Assembly (NCBI RefSeq): GCF_027580225.2
Contig: NC_073361.2
Location: 31,947,501-32,011,500 of the forward strand
DNA length: 64,000 bases
Direction: 5' to 3'
DNA from: Misgurnus anguillicaudatus
Lineage: Eukaryota > Chordata > Actinopteri > Cypriniformes > Cobitidae
The position numbers were made by a program, and so were the translations under genes. The notes beneath the pieces are model-generated. The model worked only from the letters and a program-made list of their open reading frames with translations, had not been told where the DNA came from and ran no database searches. Numbering within the stretch: the first letter of the stretch is position 1; each line of letters begins with the position of its first letter. Below are positions 58,367 to 64,000 of the stretch, piece by piece.

Positions 58367-58486
58367 CTCATCTGGGTTATCGTCATCTAGTTGGCTGCTC
58401 TGGTTATGAACGCCCGTGCTGTGAACGCTGCTGGTTCGTTTCTTCCTCCGTATGGAGCTACGTGATTCATCAGTGATGCTTTGAAT
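58367..58486 (-). CDS. slc12a7: K-Cl cotransporter exon (IQSITDESRSSIRRK)
   Basis: Exactly 40 codons between acceptor CTCTCAG and donor GAG|GTAGAG, phase 0 on both sides, so it can be included or skipped without a frame change. It encodes IQSITDESRSSIRRKKR and an acidic end QLDDDNPDE. The IQSITDESR-SIRRK wording resembles the corresponding stretch of neuronal KCC2 (SLC12A5), which is unexpected beside the KCC4-like neighbours. Confidence 0.88.
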
Positions 58487-58754
58487 CTGAGAGGTTTGTT
58501 CCCCGATTGCAGCAGAAATAAAAAAGGGACCAAAAGTCACAAACCTATAATGGAGGGTGAGGGGTCCACGGCCTTTTTACATTTTTAACAACTGATCTGA
58601 TGATGAACAATAACAGCTGGAGATTCAAAATACCTTCAGTTCATCTGATTTATTTTGAGATTATAATTCATTAGTTAATTTGCATGGTCCTTTTACACAG
58701 AAACTATAATAAGCGAACAAGTTCTTTGCTTAATATGAGCTTGTAAAAACAACT

Positions 58755-58824
58755 TTTTTTCTATTATTTTCTACTTGTATTATTTTCTAGTATTTTTCTA
58801 CCCATTTTGTACTATTTTTCTACC
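58755..58824. repeat. TTTCTACC minisatellite, array 2, left part
   Basis: Same unit as 56222-56985; interrupted by the foldback element and resumed at 59545. Confidence 0.85.
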
Positions 58825-59537
58825 CAGTCTAAAGAGGTTTCATGATATAGTCACGGCATTTTTTGATTATTTTTTCGTGATATTATCACGAATTTGTGCG
58901 TTTTTCTTGATCATATAGACCGTTTCAGCAGTAACAACATAAACAAGCGGCTGCACGTAACTTCCGGTAAAATCCGCTAAGAATAAATAACAACAAAGTC
59001 CTTTAAACGTAGTTTATTTATATAACAAGCAAAAAAACAACACATGGATTACCTAGGAAACCAAAACATTTGTTATTTTCGACGAGGCATTTGTTCAAGA
59101 GATCAGTTTAGCAACTAGTCAGACCTTTAAAAAAAACGAAACCGGAAGTAAGGTTAGGATCCAGACGTGTATCACGTGCGTCCGATGAAACCGTTTATAA
59201 CGAATTCCTGTTTTCGTGTGATTATCACGTATTGGTTACTCAACAGCTTTTCATATTTTTAAAACATTTTCACTTCGGTTTAGAATTGGCGTTTGCATTA
59301 GAATTTTTTTTTTTTTAATTTATTTTTTTATATGTCACCTGACGTTAGGGTTGGGTTTGGGTAGGAGTGTCATTTTATGTAAATCTAAACTGAAGCGAAA
59401 ATGGTAAGAAAATAGGACTAATACGTGATGATCATATAAAACAGAAATTCGTTATACGATCACAAAAAAAAGAAAAAAATATCAGGAAAAAAAAATAAAA
59501 AAATTATGTGACTATATAACGAAATTTCGTGAGACTG
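58825..59537. mobile_element. Palindromic foldback element, copy 2
   Basis: Ends CAGTCTAAAGAGGTTTCATG and the complement of CAGTCTCACGAAATTTCG. GATATAGTCACG and GTGACTATAT are mirrored, as are the inner GGTTACTCAAC-like and GTTTAGAATT-type blocks. 713 bp, inserted within the TTTCTACC array. Confidence 0.75.
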
Positions 59538-59544
59538 GGCTGAC

Positions 59545-60070
59545 TTTTTTCTACCTTCCTTCTACTAGTTTTCTGCCCGTTTTCATCTATTTTTTATACG
59601 CTTTGTACAATTTTTTTTTAACTTTTTTTACTACTTTCAACCGGTTCAAATGTTTTGTTCTAATTTTCTACTTTCTTCTATTATTTTTAAACCTTTTTTT
59701 CTACTATTTTTCTACACATTTTGTACTATTTTTCTAAAAATTCTTTACTACTATTTTCTATCTTTTTTATATTATTCTAGCATTTTTCTACCCATTTTCT
59801 ATAATGTTTCTACATGTTTTCTACTATTTCTTTCTATACGTTTTCTACTATTTTCTACCTTTCTTCTACTATTTTTCAACCTTTTTCTAAATAAATTCTA
59901 CCTGTTTTCTATTAATTTTCAACCTTTCTTCTACTTTTTCTCTACCCATTTTTTTTAACTTTTTTTCTACCTGGTTTTGTATGTTTTTCTACCCTTTTTA
60001 AAAAAATATTGTTTTCTACTTTTTTCAACCTTTCTTCTACTATTTATCTAAAATGTTTCTACTATTTGTC
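59545..60070. repeat. TTTCTACC minisatellite, array 2, right part
   Basis: Irregular TTTTCTACT/TTTTCAACC/TTTCTACCCATT units; the same motif occurs 2.5 kb away in another intron. Confidence 0.92.
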
Positions 60071-60227
60071 TAGTAGCTTTTTTGAGCTTGTAAAAACTTC
60101 ATTATGAAGTAGTTCAGTAGCATCACACACCATCACACAATAAGTGACAAAACTGTCACTTATTATTAAAACTTCATGCCATTCAGATGCATAATGAATG
60201 AATAAATAAATATAAAGCAAACGTCAC

Positions 60228-60335
60228 CTCTCTCTCTCTCTCCGTCCGCGACAGCTGCATCTGTTTGAGCATCTGCGAGCGCTGCTCCATCACCAGAGTC
60301 TTCTCATACGTGAACGCCGAGATATCGCTCTCATG
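60228..60335 (-). CDS. slc12a7: K-Cl cotransporter exon with the first regulatory Thr
   Basis: 36 codons, phase 0 on both sides. [19 protein letters not shown] then [17 protein letters not shown]. The Thr in SAFTYEKTL matches the first WNK-SPAK-controlled Thr of KCCs (T906 in KCC2, T991 in KCC3). SAFTYEKT is as in KCC4. The donor lies in a GA-rich run (GAGAGAGAG|GTGACG). Confidence 0.94.
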
Positions 60336-60418
60336 CTGCATAAATGACAGAAAAAAAACACATAAACCAACCTGAGCACAACACAACCTCAAACACAACT
60401 AACTACATCACAACTTAC

Positions 60419-60550
60419 CATCTCAACCACCTCCACCTCAGCATTCAGCCGGAGATGATAGAGGAACATCTGCAGGTCTTTCTTCATCTGAATGCTGTTG
60501 TCATCCATCTGTGCCACCGTGAAAATGCGCATCTTGCATTTCCTCCACAC
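60419..60550 (-). CDS. slc12a7: K-Cl cotransporter exon ([20 protein letters not shown])
   Basis: 44 codons, acceptor TTCTCAG, donor [27 protein letters not shown] and [15 protein letters not shown] are core strands and helices of the KCC cytoplasmic domain. Confidence 0.95.
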
Positions 60551-60640
60551 CTGAGAATCATTTTTTTATGAATGATTAATTATTTTATTAAACGAACAGA
60601 AACTAAAGCTCACGATGATGATATCGTGATGACATCACAC

Positions 60641-60807
60641 CTTGTGTTGTCGCAGAAGAAACGGCAGCAGCATTAACATTCCTCCATCATGGACGATCCA
60701 CCACACGTCGATGGTGCCTTCGGTGAGACGCTCCTGATGAGGAAAACTGTCCACGTTCTTGGCCACCAGCAGGGCTTGATGGGCAGCTGTGGTCTCTCGA
60801 ATCGTCT
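60641..60807 (-). CDS. slc12a7: K-Cl cotransporter exon ([20 protein letters not shown])
   Basis: 167 bp encoding [18 protein letters not shown] and the hallmark [20 protein letters not shown], then [23 protein letters not shown] matches KCC4 wording. Confidence 0.95.
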
Positions 60808-60902
60808 CTGCAGAGGGACAAAACATTAATGCTGCTGGACATTCTCATATTAAAAACAGACAGATAATTTATACGTAAATTATTTTTAGGCGACAATCAA
60901 AC

Positions 60903-61098
60903 CTATGAAGCTCTTCCATGATTGTGGGTCATTAGACTGTCTCCATGACCCAGGCCATGCCATGAGGACACAGTTGTGTTTCATTCCCCCGAGGCCGGCT
61001 GATTGGATGAGGTGAGAGATGCCATCACGCAAGTTGGACGACGCCACAACATGACAGAAACCTTTTGTCTTCTCAGCTGCCATGACAGATTTGATGTT
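60903..61098 (-). CDS. slc12a7: K-Cl cotransporter exon (AEKTKGFC)
   Basis: 196 bp after acceptor [58 protein letters not shown]; ends in phase 1. [18 protein letters not shown] and VLMAWP point to KCC4. Confidence 0.95.
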
Positions 61099-61699
61099 CT
61101 GAGGTAATAAATATTTTATTCATATGTTATACAGCATACGTCACTCATCTGTGATCATCAACTATTTCAACATTCACATGAGTCAAAGATTGAAACAGTA
61201 GTTCTGTTTGTTGCCACTAGATGTCAGTGCAACTCTATTCAGCTACATCTATATCTAACTCTACTAAAGGGGTTCCCAAGCGTTTCATTTTGCGACACAC
61301 ATTGGTGTAATCTTTCCCAGGACCCACCAACATTTTTTTTATAGAAATATGAGGAAACGCTTTTTTTCTCTTTTATAAGCTAGTCGTTTTTTAATTTCCT
61401 TGTCATTATATTTATGAAATGCAAGTTTAACTGCAATATCAAAATACATTATTTTATATCATATTAAAGTCATTGTCAATGCTAGTTATTAGTTAACTAG
61501 ACTAAAATGCGTTGTGTAATTCACAGCAACTTTGCCCGACCCACCTTATCCCAGGGTCTTGACTAACAGTTTAAAAACCCCTGATCTACCCTGACCCTGT
61601 GCACTTTTTTTATCAATACTGTTTATGTTACAAATCAATCATGTGTCAGTCATTGATAAACCTTCACACATCCTTCTGAGATTATTTAGGATTTTCTAC
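61099..61699 (-). other. slc12a7: Cotransporter intron, 0.6 kb
   Basis: No coding feature. A stretch near 61268-61320 (GGTTCCCAAGCGTTTCATTTTG, then GACCCACC) resembles a dispersed repeat, but no ends are clear. Confidence 0.5.
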
Positions 61700-61868
61700 C
61701 TGTTCTGCTCTTTTGGCCTCGGCCTCTTTGGTCAGGAAAGTTCCCTCCAGTACTGAGCCCACGATGGTCAAACCTTTACCAGCCTTCAGTTGTGTGGTGA
61801 AGGACAGAAGACGTGGATGTTTCACGGTGAACTCCGAGTCCAGATTCAACAGAACCAGCAGCTGAGGC
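61700..61868 (-). CDS. slc12a7: K-Cl cotransporter (KCC4-like), most upstream exon in the window
   Basis: 169 bp after acceptor TTTCCAG, encoding (R)[55 protein letters not shown]; donor GTAGAA. This starts the conserved C-terminal cytoplasmic domain of electroneutral K-Cl cotransporters, plasma-membrane proteins that export K+ and Cl- together and regulate cell volume and Cl-. The nine exons here join in frame to about 430 residues and reach the normal C terminus with no defect. The twelve membrane segments lie in exons beyond 64,000. LNLDSE ... KHPRLLSFT is KCC4-like; a cyprinid slc12a7 paralogue is the best call, with KCC2 wording in one exon as the main doubt. Confidence 0.9.
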
Positions 61869-62138
61869 CTGGAAACAGAACCACAAAACTTCAGGATAGC
61901 AAAACATTGAGACAGCAGAACAGAAACACAGAACCTCAAGAGCAGAGTTGGGTATCGAACTTGGCATATTTAAGAGCATCGACCGAATTATGATACTACT
62001 ACAGAGCACTGTGCAAGAGAGAGCTACAAAGAAGAGGTCTTCTCGGGTGCAAAAAAAATGTACCTGACCCGAAATGACCCAAATTACTATTTACCCAAAC
62101 CCACCGTGTATAAATCTTTTTTTTTTTAATTTTACTTT

Positions 62139-62283
62139 TATGCATTTGGCAGATGCTTTTTCAAAGCGACTTACAGTGCACTACAAGGTATAGCCTACAT
62201 TTTTATCAGTCTGTGTGTTCCCTGGGTCTAAAACCCATGACCTTTTGCGCTGTAAACGCAATACTTTACCCCTGAGCTATAAA
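62139..62283 (-). repeat. tRNA-derived SINE copy (best preserved)
   Basis: On the minus strand TAGCTCAGGGGTAAAG (A box) and GGGTTTTAGACCC (B-box-like), then the body ending in GCATCTGCCAAATGCATAAA. Confidence 0.75.
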
Positions 62284-62801
62284 GGAACACTGTAAAAAAA
62301 AACTGAAACGAGACAAACCCGAGAAAATTATACCCGAGTCCAACCCTTACCAGTGGACTAGACCCGAATATAACCAGTTTGCATCCATTCATTTTCATTT
62401 ATTATCTGATGACAACAAGGTAACCGTGGTGTATAAATGTGCATTCAAAATTGATTGACAGGTCTGTCTCAACAAAAAATTTCCCACCACCAGCCACACA
62501 ATGTCACAAGTGCTCTTGGCAAACAGAAGAGGGGTTAAAAAAGACCTCAATGCACACACGTGAGATAGTTCTTCTCGGGTTTGTCCGTCAAAAAACATTC
62601 ATTTAAAATGACCAGAGACCCGATGCTGCTATTATTATACCCGACCCGTGTATACAGCAAACGCAAAACTTTTAGACCCAAACCAGCTCAGGTCTCAGGT
62701 CGGACCTCGAGTTTTTGGATATAAGTAGACCCATGAAGACCTCTACTACAAAGGGTATGTAGAAAGATTCTGTGATGTCACCCCTGCAAATTACTACCCT
62801 G

Positions 62802-63282
62802 TATCATAAAATTATGTACCTATAGTCACGTAAATTTGTGAGTCTTTTTCCGCCTTTTTGTGTCAACATGTCACGCATTTCTGTTTACGTTTCACTTTCA
62901 CGTATTTGTTACTCAACTGTTTTGTCCTATTTTCAAACCATTGACGCGTCATTTTTTGTGTGTTTGCGTTAGTATGTCACTTTTAAGTATTGATTTATAC
63001 CTGATTTTTTTTAATATTTTATGATTTTTAAACTGTTGTCGCCTGGCATTAGGGTTAGAGTTGGGTTTGGGTAAGGATGTCATTTTAAGTAAATCTGACC
63101 CTAAACCAAAGCGACAATGGTAAGAAAATAGGACAAAACAGTTGAGTAACAAATACGTGACACGTAAACAGAAATGCATGACATGTTCAGGCAAAAAGGC
63201 AAAAAACCGTGTCAGTGTCACGCAAAAGACTCGTGACACTTTTTTTGCGTTTATGTGACTATAGGTACGTAATTTCTTGATA
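62802..63282. mobile_element. Palindromic foldback element, copy 3
   Basis: Arms TACCTATAGTCACGTAAA and GTGACTATAGGTACGTAA with mirrored TTGTTACTCAACTGTTTTGTC inside and a GGGTTAGAGTTGGGTTTGGG core. 481 bp, no gene. Confidence 0.8.
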
Positions 63283-63339
63283 CTTGGTTGCAACTTAGGG
63301 AAATGTGCTGGATCGTTACAAACATTTCATTTTTTCACA

Positions 63340-63546
63340 CACTGTAAAAAATTCTGTATAAATTACAGTATTACTGGGTATTACTGGCAACTAGCTGCCA
63401 GTAACTTACTGTAGATTTTACATTTATGTTATTTACTAGCAACAGTTTATTCAAAAGTTAAATGAACATGAAACATTTTCAATCTTTATCTTCCACAGTA
63501 AGTTACTGGCAACCAGCTGCATAATTACAGCAACTTTTTTACAGTG
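63340..63546. mobile_element. MITE with CACTGTAAAAAA ends
   Basis: CACTGTAAAAAATTCTG and TTTTTTACAGTG are inverted ends. GTTACTGGCAACNAGCTGC words occur in both halves. 207 bp. Confidence 0.7.
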
Positions 63547-64000
63547 CATGCTTTGGCAATTTGAAATATTAAATATTAACCCAACCCTAACCCTAGATCT
63601 CAGTGAGTTTTGTGTGCGCGCCCCTGGAAATCTGCATCTCAAGGCTTCAGAGAGCACACAAAGTCTAACTGAGCTCATGCTTTCTTGCGCTTAAAATGAC
63701 ACAAAATTATCCCAAAATGCTGCTTATAATCGTTGGGTACGGTTGCTGAATTACACACACCGATACTGGTACTAGTACTGATTAAAATGTCAACGGTACC
63801 CAATCCTACCCAAGAGTGCAGTATTTCAACAACAGGTTGGATATTATAATATAATGTTGAATGCTTAAATAACAGGAACAGACTGGAACAGATTTTCCTT
63901 TCTAAAATTAAACTGTCATTGTATTTGAGGGGATTAATAGATTATACACAACAATATAAAGATGCTTTGTTGTGATGCTTTCATGTGAATGATGTTAACC

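Larger units (their letters stand above)
61869..64000 (-). other. slc12a7: Cotransporter intron continuing past the window
   Basis: 2.1 kb without a recognisable KCC exon. It holds a SINE (62139-62283), a foldback element (62802-63282) and a MITE (63340-63546). Confidence 0.7.

Overview
The window is vertebrate nuclear DNA from a teleost, most likely a cyprinid. The reasons are a kappa-like immunoglobulin light-chain cluster with the teleost layout (V segments opposed to J and C), a recognisable GFOD1 gene, a K-Cl cotransporter gene of the SLC12A7 (KCC4) type, and a very high load of fish-type repeats: hAT and Harbinger-like MITEs, tRNA-derived SINEs, foldback elements and (GT)n tracts. All genes are read from sequence alone; family names rest on remembered protein families, and no database was searched.

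Layout. (1) 1-19,160: the light-chain region, V1(-) J1(+) C1(+) V2(-) J2(+) C2(+) V3(-). Each V has a leader exon, a V exon and a 12-bp-spacer RSS. Each J has a 23-bp-spacer RSS. V and J RSSs point the same way, so joining must invert the DNA between them. The J-C-V block occurs twice, about 10.1-10.5 kb apart (about 5.0-9.06 kb and 15.4-19.16 kb). The intervals are filled with transposons: a Harbinger-like element at 2.7-4.1 kb, and a nested stack at 9.4-15.2 kb that includes a 2.5 kb LTR-like element with a 99-bp tandem repeat. A 5'-truncated RLE-type non-LTR retrotransposon with an open 382-codon frame sits in the (GT)n next to V1.

(2) 19.2-26 kb: non-coding, with a degenerate 'CTACAGTAAA' tandem array cut by a hAT MITE.

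(3) 26.3-45 kb: gfod1 on the minus strand, with exon 1 at 44,731-44,983, exon 2 at 26,287-27,209 and a 17.5 kb intron. The intron holds hAT MITEs with exact 8-bp duplications, a broken RecQ-like helicase relic and a roughly 1.4 kb, 30-bp minisatellite that runs up to the splice donor. A CpG-rich promoter region lies upstream.

(4) 45.6-51.5 kb: non-coding, with MITEs (including three tandem copies) and a 0.85 kb CACTCACTCGAT-type satellite.

(5) 51.5-61.9 kb: the last nine coding exons of a K-Cl cotransporter on the minus strand, about 430 residues of the cytoplasmic C-terminal domain. The 5' part lies beyond 64,000. Its introns carry TTTCTACC arrays, a Harbinger-like element, an antisense LINE fragment and a foldback element.

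The three gene blocks are not known to work together. The light-chain segments form one recombining unit; gfod1 and the cotransporter are ordinary flanking genes. The most noteworthy features are the inversional architecture with near-identical RSSs, the paired extra cysteines in germline CDR1 and CDR3 of V1 and V2, and the (GT)n tract beside every V RSS, which has been invaded at least twice.
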